Source: Lachnoclostridium sp. (GTDB taxonomy: Bacteria; Bacillota; Clostridia; Lachnospirales; Lachnospiraceae). Taken from it: a stretch of 54,007 bases of DNA. Shown piece after piece: positions 25,492 through 34,947 of the stretch. Both the position numbers and the translations under genes were made by a program. The stretch is from NCBI GenBank assembly GCA_023664665.1, contig JAMPEY010000008.1, positions 49,978-103,984 of the forward strand, read 5' to 3'. Below the pieces are notes generated by a model. It was given only the letters and a program-made list of their open reading frames with translations, was not told the DNA's origin and ran no database searches. Positions within the stretch are counted from its first letter, which is position 1. Every line of letters starts with the position of its first letter.

Positions 25492-27042
25492 ATGGAGGGT
25501 ATTTACTTGAGAGAATTTTATAAGAAAAACAAAAAGCCATTCTTTCTCGCTTTCGTATATACCATTCTCTGCTTTGGGTTCATGCTGACACATTTTGTGC
25601 CGCATATTGATGAAGAAACATGGCTGTTAAACGATAACGATTCGATTTTATGGCTGCTGCAAAACCGTTACACCGTGTACCTCTATAATTTGCTTTTTAC
25701 GGAGCACGGCCGCTTCGTACCCTTTTTTGCCACCGTTGTCGGCATCTTCTTTTGGAATGTGTCCGGATTTTTGTTTGCCTATGCCTTTTTTGATTTTGAA
25801 AAAAAGGACAGATTCCGGCTGCGGACTCTGCTCTTATGCTATTACAGCTCCATCCCTTTTTGTATGGGTGAGGCATTTGCCTTTTCCATGCTGATAATTC
25901 CCGAAAGCTTCGGCATGATTCTTGTAGCGCTGGCATTTCTGCTGACGGTAAAATCCGCTGCCGTCACCGGTAACCGGCTCAAAAGCAGCCTGTGCGCCCT
26001 ATGCAGCATTTTGTTTTTAACCATAGCCCTCGGCGCTTATCAGGCGCTTATCTGCATTTATGTAACTGCGGTTGCGGGCTGGTGCCTCTGCCGTTTTCTG
26101 GAGGACAAATCCTTTAAACCCCGGCTGCTTCTGGGAATCCTCTTCTGCACGGTCTCCACAGGCTTATACTATGTCATCAATCTGGCTGTAGCAAAAGCTT
26201 TCGGCACCGCTTCTTACTTATCTGCCAATTATGTCGGCTGGGCAAACGGAGAAAATATCCTTTTCAATCTTTTCATGGCGCTGGCAAATGTAGGAAGAAT
26301 ATCCTTTGCCATTCCCTTTCAGGGCGTATATGTCTACGGCGGCACGACGCTCCGCATCATAACGGTTTTGTTTCTTCTCTTTAGCATAGCGGTATTTTTT
26401 AAGAAAAAAGGGGCTGCGAAAAAGGCGGGAGTGGTCTTTTTTACCCTGGGAATCCTGTTGGCTCCCTTTGCTCTCTACATCGCTCTGGGAACTTATAAGA
26501 CGCAGGGACGCATGATGATAGCCCTGCCCCTCGCCGGAATGATTGAACTTCTGCTGATGTTTCGCTTCATCCAAAAAACTTATGCGGAGCGTTTTTTCTA
26601 TATTTTTCTCTTGGCAGTTTTATGTGTCAACGCCTCCGATATGAACCGGATTTATTATCACAATTATCTGGTCTGTCAGCGGGACCAATCCATCGCCCGG
26701 GAAATCATCTGCGATTTAAAGCGAACCGGCTGCGATTATCACAATAAACCCGTTGTTTTTATCGGTAAGGTGGAACAGGAGGATATGGGCACTTCGGCTT
26801 CCGGCACGCTGGGCGCTTCCTTTTTTGAATGGGATGACGGCAATATCGGACGAATGGCGGATTTTATCAAATTGGAGGGCTGCACGCTTCGCAAGCCTTC
26901 TTCGGAACAAATTACTAAGGCTCTCGCTGTCAGGGAATCCATGCAGCTATGGCCCCTTGAGGACAGCATAAGAGAAATGCAGGATTATATCGTCATCTAT
27001 TTATCGGAGCCAAGCGACAAATGGTATCGGACAAATCTATAA
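25492..27042 (+). CDS. GtrII-like membrane glycosyltransferase
   Basis: 516 residues with about eleven membrane helices and a soluble C-terminal tail. The first external loop has HIDEETWLLNDNDSILWLLQNRYTVYL-type sequence followed by EHGRFVPFF, matching the pattern of the glucosyl-transferase GtrII family (acidic residues, then a GRW/GRF turn). Such enzymes move a sugar from undecaprenyl phosphate onto a surface glycan outside the membrane. The ATG has a weak AAGGA site; a TTG 15 bases on, with GGAGGG at good spacing, is an alternative start. It is transcribed away from the GH25 operon and followed by an SGNH-like gene in the same direction. A second family member is encoded at 37072-38649. 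Confidence 0.78.
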   Translation: MEGIYLREFYKKNKKPFFLAFVYTILCFGFMLTHFVPHIDEETWLLNDNDSILWLLQNRYTVYLYNLLFTEHGRFVPFFATVVGIFFWNVSGFLFAYAFFDFEKKDRFRLRTLLLCYYSSIPFCMGEAFAFSMLIIPESFGMILVALAFLLTVKSAAVTGNRLKSSLCALCSILFLTIALGAYQALICIYVTAVAGWCLCRFLEDKSFKPRLLLGILFCTVSTGLYYVINLAVAKAFGTASYLSANYVGWANGENILFNLFMALANVGRISFAIPFQGVYVYGGTTLRIITVLFLLFSIAVFFKKKGAAKKAGVVFFTLGILLAPFALYIALGTYKTQGRMMIALPLAGMIELLLMFRFIQKTYAERFFYIFLLAVLCVNASDMNRIYYHNYLVCQRDQSIAREIICDLKRTGCDYHNKPVVFIGKVEQEDMGTSASGTLGASFFEWDDGNIGRMADFIKLEGCTLRKPSSEQITKALAVRESMQLWPLEDSIREMQDYIVIYLSEPSDKWYRTNL

Positions 27043-27203
27043 AGCCCCAAAAATTTTTATAATTTTTTAATGTTTTGTCATACTAATATTATGGACTTTT
27101 TCATCTCCTGCATTTAAAATGAAATATAATTGTTCAGGGACAATGCCGATTGATACAATGTAAGTTGAGCCGCCAACTGAAAGGCGGCGGAATGGAGATT
27201 ATT

Positions 27204-28214
27204 ATGGAAAACAATCAGAACGAAGCAAAACAGGACAAGCAGAAAAAATACAATCTTCACCGGACTATGCACATTGTACTTCTTGTGGCGGTAGTAGTCT
27301 CTATCGGTCTATTGGTCTGGAAATTCAGTAATTGGGGGACTTTTATAGATATCCACGATGTGGCGGACAATCCGGATGATAAGTATGCAATCGGTATGGA
27401 TGAAATTCTGCCGTTGTTCACAGGCACGGAAGATGCCGTAAATGATGACGGCGTCACTAATATTCTGGTGTTCGGCAATCATCCTTTTTCGGATGACAGA
27501 GATTCCGAGGACAGCCTTGCCAACATCATTGCGAGAGAGGCGGACGCCACGGTTTACAACTGCGCTGTCTCAAAGAGCTGTATGTCCTCCCAGTTATACG
27601 CTTTTTCCGCCAGCGAGTATCCCATGGACGCTTACAGCTTTTACTGGCTTGTCACCCTTGCCGTCACCGGCGCCAATAAAGACTACTATCCCAAAGCCGC
27701 TGCCGCTCTCGGGGAGAAAACACCCCCGGAAGCTCAGGAAGTATATGACACCCTTACTACCCTTGACTTAAACACCATCGATGTAGCAGTCATTATGTAT
27801 GACGCCACGGACTACTTTTTGTGGAGAAATCCTTGTAATCCCGACAATCCTACCGATGTCACCACTTTTGCCGGCAATCTGGAGGCAGGCATCGAAATGC
27901 TTCAGGAGCATTATCCCAATATCCGGATTATCGTCATGTCTCCCACCTACGCTTATGTGGATGTGGACGGAGAATATGTCAGCAGCGACCTCTATGTGGT
28001 AAACGGAGAGCACACCCTTCCCTCTTATCTGGGAGAGGAATCCAATTCCACGCTGATGCGGAGCGTTACTTTGGTAGACAACCTGTACGGCTCCGTTCAT
28101 GAGGAGAACGCCCACCTGTATCTGCGGGACAATCTTCATTTAAATGTAGAAGGGCGCAAGGTCGTGGCGGAGCATTTTATATACGCCCTGAACTATTTTA
28201 ATAAAGAGAAGTAA
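27204..28214 (+). CDS. Membrane-anchored SGNH-fold protein lacking the usual serine
   Basis: 336 residues from the ATG at 27204 (GGAG six bases upstream); ATGs at 27150 and 27192 are less likely. One membrane helix near residues 20-40 (VLLVAVVVSIGLLVW) puts the rest outside. The fold resembles SGNH/GDSL esterases: block I reads ILVFGNHPFSDD, where GDS would be expected, and block V is DNLHLN, keeping the Asp-x-x-His pattern. The nucleophile serine therefore appears to be missing and the protein may bind rather than hydrolyse glycan esters, or use another residue. A six-base-pair GC hairpin lies just before the ribosome site. Its 3' end overlaps the convergent gene by 17 bases. The intact SGNH enzyme of the next operon (38646-39512) is a useful comparison. 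Confidence 0.72.
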   Translation: MENNQNEAKQDKQKKYNLHRTMHIVLLVAVVVSIGLLVWKFSNWGTFIDIHDVADNPDDKYAIGMDEILPLFTGTEDAVNDDGVTNILVFGNHPFSDDRDSEDSLANIIAREADATVYNCAVSKSCMSSQLYAFSASEYPMDAYSFYWLVTLAVTGANKDYYPKAAAALGEKTPPEAQEVYDTLTTLDLNTIDVAVIMYDATDYFLWRNPCNPDNPTDVTTFAGNLEAGIEMLQEHYPNIRIIVMSPTYAYVDVDGEYVSSDLYVVNGEHTLPSYLGEESNSTLMRSVTLVDNLYGSVHEENAHLYLRDNLHLNVEGRKVVAEHFIYALNYFNKEK

Positions 28215-29010
28215 CGGACAGCTCTACAAGGCTGTCCTTGTAAATCCTATATTCCTTCACCTGCCCGAACAGGGTAAAGCCATAAGTTTCGAGGCTTCCC
28301 TCCATCTTCTTTGCCTGAGAAAGGATGATATATACGCAGCCTTCTTCCCTTGCCAATTCAGCCAGCCTTTCGGCGTCCACTGTCTCCGCCTCCATGGCGC
28401 TGTAAAGCTCAGACCAATAATTCCAGCCTTCCACCAAAGCTTCCCTGCCATAGGGCATACAGACGGTTCCCGAATACTGTCGCACATACTGCAAAAGCTC
28501 TGTAGGAAATACCGCCGTAACCTCTCTTCCTTCCACCTCAATGGCATCGCAGATTTCTACTACCGCTTGGGGCACATGATATCGGTTTTCCGCCTTTTTA
28601 AAAAAGGGATTGCCATAAATAAAGCTTCCCGACACCACAATGAGCAAAGCGGCGGTAATCCCAAAAAGGATGCGGGCTTTCCCTTTCAGGCGTCCGTAAA
28701 TATCCGATGCGGCATAGGCAATCACCAAAGAGATGGGCAGAAGCCAGAGAATGCGGTAATAAATATCGTCCCCCGCCATTTTCCCCACCACATCCGCAAA
28801 AAGGGGATTAAAGAACAAAATCAGCAAAAGCACCGGCACATACAAAATTAAAATTCTTACCGTTTTCCTTTTTTCTTTCACCGCCAAATATCCCAGAGAC
28901 AATAAGAACCACATAACAATCAGACCGTCCCCCATATATTCCCGAAATAAAATCATTGCATTTTCCGACATGAGTCCATAAACCCTTCCTATCACATATC
29001 TATTTACCAT
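28198..29010 (-). CDS. Membrane protein with soluble tail; possible 3' half of a split GT-C gene
   Basis: 270 residues. About four membrane helices are followed by a soluble C-terminal domain of roughly 130 residues (EVTAVFPTELLQYVRQYSG, YIILSQAKKM, LFGQVKEYRIYK), a layout typical of the ends of GT-C glycosyltransferases. It begins 15 bases after the stop of the previous gene and in the same reading frame. Three in-frame stops (TGA, TAA, TAG) lie within six codons at the junction. A GGA-type ribosome site is close to the ATG, so it may be made separately. By itself it lacks the acidic loop expected at the N-terminus of GT-C enzymes. The name of the family is uncertain. Confidence 0.65.
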   Translation of the reverse strand: MVNRYVIGRVYGLMSENAMILFREYMGDGLIVMWFLLSLGYLAVKEKRKTVRILILYVPVLLLILFFNPLFADVVGKMAGDDIYYRILWLLPISLVIAYAASDIYGRLKGKARILFGITAALLIVVSGSFIYGNPFFKKAENRYHVPQAVVEICDAIEVEGREVTAVFPTELLQYVRQYSGTVCMPYGREALVEGWNYWSELYSAMEAETVDAERLAELAREEGCVYIILSQAKKMEGSLETYGFTLFGQVKEYRIYKDSLVELSVTSLY

Positions 29011-29025
29011 CTATCCTTATAACCG

Positions 29026-30084
29026 TCACTGCCCGCTGACAAGATACATCGCCGCAAACAGGATGCAGGGCAGGCAGCATCCGAAAAGAGGCAATAACAT
29101 GCCCCATTTCTTAAACCCAATAGCGCCACAGATTCCCGCTGTCCCCAGAAGCATACAGCCCAATAACGCCCCCATGGTACTGCACAGACAGGCCGTAGTC
29201 ATCACAGCCCCCAGAAGCATCCAATATTTGACGGGAACCTTTTTCTTCGCCTCAAGCCACTCAAACAGTAAAATCAGCAACAGAAACAGCATGGGCACTA
29301 TCAGATTGCCCAATGCCGCCTTTCCCTGACGGCTTCTGGCAATCATAAAGTTCTCCGCCGTATAAAAGGAATAATCTCCAAAAAGCACCAGCAGCCCCAA
29401 CATCACCAAAAAGAAGGGAATTCTTTCGGGTCTGTCGCGAAAAATCTTTTCCCCCAGCAGATAAAATATGCCGTAAGTCATGGCTATCAGCATCAGAGGC
29501 ACCGCAATATGCGCCGTAGTCACAGGCGCAAGACCGGATATCTGTGCCAAATGGGAAATCCAGACAGGAAAGGGCGCAAGACCGTGCCGGATATCCACAT
29601 CCGTACTCCCGCCGGTATAAGGCAGCTTTCGGTACATGGTATTGGCGTTATTGGTTATGGTAGTAAGCGCTACAAAATATGCGTCGTCCCCGTCCGCATA
29701 AACCATTCGTACCGCCTGTATCAACTGAAACAGCAGCAATGCCCCGAAAATCCCCCACAGAATCATTTGCTCTTTTGTTCCCTTATTTTGGGAAAAATAG
29801 AGAAACTTCCATCCCTTTCTCCTGATGAAGAGAACCGCCGCCGTTATGAGGAGAATCCCCGTCACCGCCGTATATATCCGCACCAACGGCTCAAAGTCCG
29901 TCTGCATCCATATCGCCGGTACGCAAAGTAACTGAAAAACGGCCCACAGCAGCATCTGTCCGCTGATCCACCAGAATATGAGATTTTGTTTAAAGTTACA
30001 GACACCCAAAAACAAGGTTCCCACCACAATAGGAATCATAATTTCCCATAAAATTAATTGTATAATCGTTGCTGCCGGTTCCAA
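29026..30084 (-). CDS. Polytopic membrane protein; possible 5' half of a split GT-C gene
   Basis: 352 residues with about nine membrane helices. The large external loop contains YADGDDAYFVALTTITNN and IRHGLAPFPVW, suggestive of a GT-C catalytic loop with acidic residues. It ends abruptly in a hydrophobic helix (CILFAAMYLVSGQ) without the soluble tail that the next gene, in the same frame, supplies. The pair looks like DUF6077-type proteins cut in two, though a search would be needed. It is expressed from the long glycan operon, 32 bases after the preceding gene. Confidence 0.68.
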   Translation of the reverse strand: MEPAATIIQLILWEIMIPIVVGTLFLGVCNFKQNLIFWWISGQMLLWAVFQLLCVPAIWMQTDFEPLVRIYTAVTGILLITAAVLFIRRKGWKFLYFSQNKGTKEQMILWGIFGALLLFQLIQAVRMVYADGDDAYFVALTTITNNANTMYRKLPYTGGSTDVDIRHGLAPFPVWISHLAQISGLAPVTTAHIAVPLMLIAMTYGIFYLLGEKIFRDRPERIPFFLVMLGLLVLFGDYSFYTAENFMIARSRQGKAALGNLIVPMLFLLLILLFEWLEAKKKVPVKYWMLLGAVMTTACLCSTMGALLGCMLLGTAGICGAIGFKKWGMLLPLFGCCLPCILFAAMYLVSGQ

Positions 30085-30116
30085 AGTATTGCCCTCTTTC
30101 TTTCAAACATTCCTAT

Positions 30117-31886
30117 TCATCTGTTTGCAAATATTCCCGCAGTATCTCCATGTACCCCGTCTCGCCACAGTATTTCTTCCAATGTGAAACCGTACCCCTC
30201 CATAATGCGCGCCGTCTCCGCAAAATCCACCCCGGGTTTGACCAAAAGCACCACTTTATCCAAAGAGGTTATCGATTCCCTATCCTTCCTGTCCGCAAGC
30301 TCCTTAGGCTTTACCAACAGGGTTTTTTCATAATGCATAAACTCCACCAGATTCTCATAATATCCCACGCCCTCATACACACAGATACAGGGACAGTCGG
30401 CATTTTCCTCCGCCATACTTTCCTGCAGGGCGTATCCGGCATACAGATAGGCTCCGTCATACCGCAAAAAGCCCGTCATCTGAACAAACAGCAGAAGCCA
30501 GATACACAGATGGATGAGCCGCCGCCGGACACCGGAAGCTTTTGCCGCGCCTTTCATCACATACATAAAGATAAGGGCTCCTCCGAAGACCACAAAGGCA
30601 AACAGCGGCATCATATATCTGTCCACCAGATAAGGAGACATTCTCGCCGCCAACAGGAAATATCCTGTCACCGGCAAAAGGAGCATCCAAAAAACGGTCC
30701 TATCCTTCTTTGGCATTCTTCTTTTGGTGCAAAATCCCCAGAGCCGCCAAAGCAGGCACCCGAATATTACCGTCAGCAGACACCAGAACAGACCCCCAAA
30801 GGTTCTGTCTGCAAGAATACGCAGGAAAGCCATAATCCTCTCCCCATATCCCGCAAACCCTTTGGACAGGTTACCCAGCGCTTCCACGCCCCTGCCGCTG
30901 GAAAACACATCGGATATGGCAAAGGGGAACACCGCCACGCCCACAACCCCGGCAATTACCATGGAGCACACATATTTTCCCAGCTCCCGGTACTTTTTAT
31001 GCTGCAGGAGCGCCGCCGCGGTTACCGCCGCCAGACACAGGCAATAGAACAAAAAGAAATACTGTGTCCAAAAGCCTGCCGCCGTCACAAAAATAAGCCA
31101 TTTGTTATGTCCCCCAAAGTCGTCCTCCTGCCACTTTTTCACATGAATATAAAAGAGCGCGGTACAAAAAAAGGCAAGCAGCGCATACATGCGAATTAAC
31201 AGGGTCATCGCCATTGCGCCCGCAGACAGCCCAAAACAAAGCGCCGCCATTATCCCCAGAAGACGCCCCGCCTCTTCACTGTACCCCAGCTCTCTGCCGA
31301 AACGCCTTCCCAATCCCATAAGTAATATCAGAATGCCTGCCAGTGCCGCCAGATTAATGCTGCACCCAAGCATGGGACTGATTTTCCCCTTAAAGAGGGA
31401 AGACATGGTGTGTAACAGCATAAAGTGAAGGGGCGGGTGATTGTCGTCCTTTACATTAAAATACACGGATAAATAGTTAAAGGCGTCCTTCTCCCCCACC
31501 GTAATATAATCCCTGAACTGCTGCCCCGTAATCCATACGGGTTCCTCATACACATCCGCCCGATAAGAAAGCATCTTGCTGCTTCCTCCGTTCTGCAGCA
31601 CATCCTGTACGGTAGTTATCAGGTTTCCCGCAGTTTCCTTGAAAGTATCCGCCTCAATTTCATTTCGGACAAATTTTTCCAGCCGCCCCTGAGGCTGGGT
31701 CGGCACAATCCATGGCGTAAAACGGGCATTGGCAAGTTCAAAACTGAGAAGCTCATCCATGTGATAGCCCTGTTTTCGGCACACGCCCGCGCCCAAAATC
31801 ACCAGACACAGCAAAACTGTCAGCAATTCCGGCAGATTCTTTTTGATTTTTTCCTGAATGACTGTCCGTTTCTCTCCCATGCACAC
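30117..31886 (-). CDS. GT-C type membrane glycosyltransferase (GT39/ArnT-like)
   Basis: 589 residues, about eleven membrane helices. The first external loop starts YHMDELLSFELA, with the Asp/Glu pair of the GT39/GT83 group, and a later loop has KDDNHPPLHFMLLH, the typical second motif. A soluble C-terminal segment of about 100 residues follows the last helix. Such enzymes use a polyprenyl-phosphate sugar as donor and act on the outer face of the membrane. The start may be two codons further in. It lies three bases after the previous gene's stop, so co-translation is likely. The acceptor is unknown. Confidence 0.78.
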   Translation of the reverse strand: MCMGEKRTVIQEKIKKNLPELLTVLLCLVILGAGVCRKQGYHMDELLSFELANARFTPWIVPTQPQGRLEKFVRNEIEADTFKETAGNLITTVQDVLQNGGSSKMLSYRADVYEEPVWITGQQFRDYITVGEKDAFNYLSVYFNVKDDNHPPLHFMLLHTMSSLFKGKISPMLGCSINLAALAGILILLMGLGRRFGRELGYSEEAGRLLGIMAALCFGLSAGAMAMTLLIRMYALLAFFCTALFYIHVKKWQEDDFGGHNKWLIFVTAAGFWTQYFFLFYCLCLAAVTAAALLQHKKYRELGKYVCSMVIAGVVGVAVFPFAISDVFSSGRGVEALGNLSKGFAGYGERIMAFLRILADRTFGGLFWCLLTVIFGCLLWRLWGFCTKRRMPKKDRTVFWMLLLPVTGYFLLAARMSPYLVDRYMMPLFAFVVFGGALIFMYVMKGAAKASGVRRRLIHLCIWLLLFVQMTGFLRYDGAYLYAGYALQESMAEENADCPCICVYEGVGYYENLVEFMHYEKTLLVKPKELADRKDRESITSLDKVVLLVKPGVDFAETARIMEGYGFTLEEILWRDGVHGDTAGIFANR

Positions 31887-31889
31887 CGC

Positions 31890-33641
31890 CTAAAACTGAT
31901 ATACGAATATCCGATAATAGCTGTCCTCGGTTTCAAAAGCTTCCTCCCTTACAAGGGTAAGCCCCTGTTCCCCGGCATTTGCAATATAGGCTGCGGAAAA
32001 CAGATACTTTCCTCCCAGCTCCCGCAAAGCCTGTGTGTTTATTTCATAATTACTAAAATAGAAACCGCCCTTTTCTACGGTATAGTAACCAGGACATTCC
32101 GCACTGAAAAGATAACAGCGGTTCCCCCAATGATCGAAATAATCCGCCAGATACTCACTTTTTGCAAGTTCCGGCAAAATCGCCTTTCGGAACATATGCT
32201 TATAGTCGAGGGAATAATTGTTGGAATAACCGTCCAGACAATAAAATCCATGGTACAGCGCCGCAGCCGGGTCAATCCCCAGACTGACCACCCTGTATTC
32301 TTCCTTGGAGGCGCCCTCCCTTTCCTCCAAAAAATCTTCCACCTGTGACAATACCCCGATGGCATAATAATCCCGGTAGCTCATAAGCTCGTAGTCGGGA
32401 TTTATCATTTTTTGAAGATTGGGCTTTAAATCGCCGGAAAGGAACACCTGCCAGCCGGTTCCGCACAGGGTTACGGCACCGCAGAGCGCCAATACTCCCA
32501 CACTGCCCTTAAGTCCCTGCTTCCAAAGAGCCGCCAGAATTCCGAGACTGCATCCAAAGGATAAATACCAAAGGCAGGGGGCAAGCCACAAAAAGCGTTC
32601 CATTTGAAAAGCCCCCAATGCCTGCATATGGCTCCGCAAAAGGATTCCCAAATTTCCGTTCCACAAAGCGGCCACCATGGCAAACAGGGCATTACAGCCC
32701 ACACAAATTCCCATTACTTTAAGCTGGGACAGGATGTTCCCGCCATCCGCCCGCTTCCGGGCTTTGGGCTGTCTGTAGAGCCAAATCAGGGCAAAAACCG
32801 CCACAATCACTGTCAGCCACAAGAAAATACCATGAAAGTCCTCGCTGTGCTGCCCTCCCTGCCAAAAGGCATTCCGGAAGCTATCGAAAATATTTTCCGG
32901 CACAAGCTGATATTCCGCTTTGTGGGAAAGACTGCCCTCCCCCAGCATCTGGGCAAACAGCCGAATATTTTCTATCACATAGATGCCAAGCATCATCAGC
33001 CACATAACAAGACAGTTTTTGAGACCCTGCGCTCTTTTTTTCCGCAGATACCGGATAAGCAGCCAAAACGCCATAACGCCTAGCACCGCAAAACCCGCCA
33101 GCACCAAAGAAGAGTTTAGCGCAAAAAAAGCCCCGTAAAGAAAAGCGAGCCGCCGATGCTTTCCCTCTTCCGCCTCCAATACACAAAACAGCAGTAAAGG
33201 CAGACCGTATTGGGTCAGTCCGTAAATTGGCAAAAAAGGAAGATATCCGTACAAAATGCCCATAACCATTCCCAGAAAAGGAATTTTCGTCTGCCTCTTT
33301 ACTAAAAGGTACATTCCCAAGTATCCGCAAAGGCTTCCGAGAAGCTGCATGACCGCCAGTCCCGCCAATCCGTCCCCCCACAAAAACAACAGCACACAGG
33401 CAGGCGCAGGAGGCACTAACGCCGTCTTGGAGGCGCCGCCCAAAAATTCCGGCAGCGCTCCCCCGTCAAACAGGTGTTTTGCCTGAAGCCTGTAGGCAAT
33501 CAGCTCCCCATCCAATTGGTCATGGTAAGTTACAATGGCGTCCTGTCCCAAAATAAGGTAAGGAAGCACCGTGGCAAAGATTGCCAATAAACCTATGAAA
33601 AAGGGGAGGTTATACCCTTTTTTCCCTTTCCGTTCCATCAT
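31890..33641 (-). CDS. Large polytopic membrane protein, probable glycan modification
   Basis: 583 residues with about eleven helices. The first loop reads TYHDQLDGELIAYRLQAKHL, an acidic loop followed by a long amphipathic segment, and the C-terminal 170 residues are soluble (EYRVVSLGIDPAAALYHGFYCLDGY). This resembles DUF6044/YfhO-like proteins from glycan loci. The start overlaps the previous gene by 32 bases; two adjacent ATGs are possible. Function is not proven; a GT-C-like transfer of a lipid-linked sugar is the likely role. Confidence 0.68.
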   Translation of the reverse strand: MMERKGKKGYNLPFFIGLLAIFATVLPYLILGQDAIVTYHDQLDGELIAYRLQAKHLFDGGALPEFLGGASKTALVPPAPACVLLFLWGDGLAGLAVMQLLGSLCGYLGMYLLVKRQTKIPFLGMVMGILYGYLPFLPIYGLTQYGLPLLLFCVLEAEEGKHRRLAFLYGAFFALNSSLVLAGFAVLGVMAFWLLIRYLRKKRAQGLKNCLVMWLMMLGIYVIENIRLFAQMLGEGSLSHKAEYQLVPENIFDSFRNAFWQGGQHSEDFHGIFLWLTVIVAVFALIWLYRQPKARKRADGGNILSQLKVMGICVGCNALFAMVAALWNGNLGILLRSHMQALGAFQMERFLWLAPCLWYLSFGCSLGILAALWKQGLKGSVGVLALCGAVTLCGTGWQVFLSGDLKPNLQKMINPDYELMSYRDYYAIGVLSQVEDFLEEREGASKEEYRVVSLGIDPAAALYHGFYCLDGYSNNYSLDYKHMFRKAILPELAKSEYLADYFDHWGNRCYLFSAECPGYYTVEKGGFYFSNYEINTQALRELGGKYLFSAAYIANAGEQGLTLVREEAFETEDSYYRIFVYQF

Positions 33642-34947
33642 TTACATACCCCGCTGCCGTCTGTGTCTTTTGTATCTGCCATATGAGCCATAACCCGGTT
33701 ATAAATACCGTCCGTTTATAATCCATCATTCCCGCTCCCTGTGCCGTATACCACAGCGCCACGCATCCACAGGTAACGGCATATGCCGCAAGACAGCCCC
33801 ACTTCCTTTTGGACGCCGCCCTATCCGCATAAAAGCCGGAGACGATTTCCACAAACGCCGCAAGAAGAAAAGCTATGCCAAACCAGTAACAGCCATAATT
33901 CATATAATACTTTGTAAGCTTCGGAGCCTCCCTGCTCATAATGTCGTAATTCCGCAGGCAATAAGACATATAGCCCCGCCCTTCCAGCATCAGTCCCGTA
34001 ACCGTAGGGGAAAAGACATATCCCGCCAAATCCCAGCCGCATTCCAGCGTAATCCGCTTCGGATAAGCACTCCATGCTTTTTTCGCCAAATCCACAAAAA
34101 GCGCGTCCATCTCTTCCTGACTTAAAACCGCCGAAAGCGCAGGCTTTAATTCCATCTCAAAACCGTCCGAATAAAAAGAGGCGTTCATTATGACGGAACC
34201 TTCCACACAAGCTGTCAGCTCCGGGGGCCAATCCCCCCACTCTTTCAATACGGTGGACCAGACGAAACGCTTACACAGCATCTCCGATACACGCTTCGGC
34301 TCTCCTTTATATCCCCCTGTCATCCTTGCTAAATCATACGCCCCGCAAATGATTCCGGCAAAAGCGCAAAACAAAAGAATCAGAGGAATGAGCCGAAAAC
34401 GCTCCCTGCCACAAACCGTAACAAGGAGCAGCAAAAACGGCAGAATCCCCCCAAGGAAGAGATATGTTTCGTCCAAAAAAGCAAGGCATAACCAGCACGC
34501 CGCCATTTCCGCAAAGAGAACTGTCCCGTGTTTTTTTGCCGCCTTCCAAAAAAGTCCGCACTCCATCAACATCAGGGAGCTTATCAGGGAATCCGGCAAA
34601 AGCGCCAGATGGCACTGCATCCCCATGGGAACCGTAAAAATGACCAGACTGCCCCAGATATTCCAAAACAGAGAAGGGCGTATGCTCTTTAAAAAGACAT
34701 ATCCCGCCCATAACGCCACCGCCGCCTGCAGCAGATACACCACACAGTAATGGGGCGCAATTCCCAATAGGACGGGATACAAAAATCCGTCGCTACGCAT
34801 GCTTTGCAAGGCAAAATTCTGCCTTGCGCCAAAATTACAGAGCATCCAGCATAGTCCCAGCGCAATCTGCACACTGAATCCTATGAAGAGCATCCTGCCG
34901 ATTATGGCAGTGCCTATAACAGAAAGATGTTTTTTCATCCTTTTCAT
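33610..34947 (-). CDS. Polytopic membrane protein of unknown function
   Basis: 445 residues from the ATG at 34947, which overlaps the aminotransferase stop by four bases (ATGA). About nine hydrophobic helices, with one long external loop between the seventh and eighth (about residues 225-345) that includes EWGDWPPELTACVEGSVIMN and ITLECGWDLAGYVFSP. I do not recognise the family. Its size, loop placement and neighbours are compatible with a membrane glycosyltransferase or glycan-processing protein. Confidence 0.68.
   Translation of the reverse strand: MKRMKKHLSVIGTAIIGRMLFIGFSVQIALGLCWMLCNFGARQNFALQSMRSDGFLYPVLLGIAPHYCVVYLLQAAVALWAGYVFLKSIRPSLFWNIWGSLVIFTVPMGMQCHLALLPDSLISSLMLMECGLFWKAAKKHGTVLFAEMAACWLCLAFLDETYLFLGGILPFLLLLVTVCGRERFRLIPLILLFCAFAGIICGAYDLARMTGGYKGEPKRVSEMLCKRFVWSTVLKEWGDWPPELTACVEGSVIMNASFYSDGFEMELKPALSAVLSQEEMDALFVDLAKKAWSAYPKRITLECGWDLAGYVFSPTVTGLMLEGRGYMSYCLRNYDIMSREAPKLTKYYMNYGCYWFGIAFLLAAFVEIVSGFYADRAASKRKWGCLAAYAVTCGCVALWYTAQGAGMMDYKRTVFITGLWLIWQIQKTQTAAGYVNDGTEREKRV

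Noticed and set aside
27097..27130. Promoter before the SGNH-fold gene
   Set aside because: A TATAAT is present at 27125-27130, but no acceptable -35 lies at the right distance; the gene may be read from the GtrII promoter.
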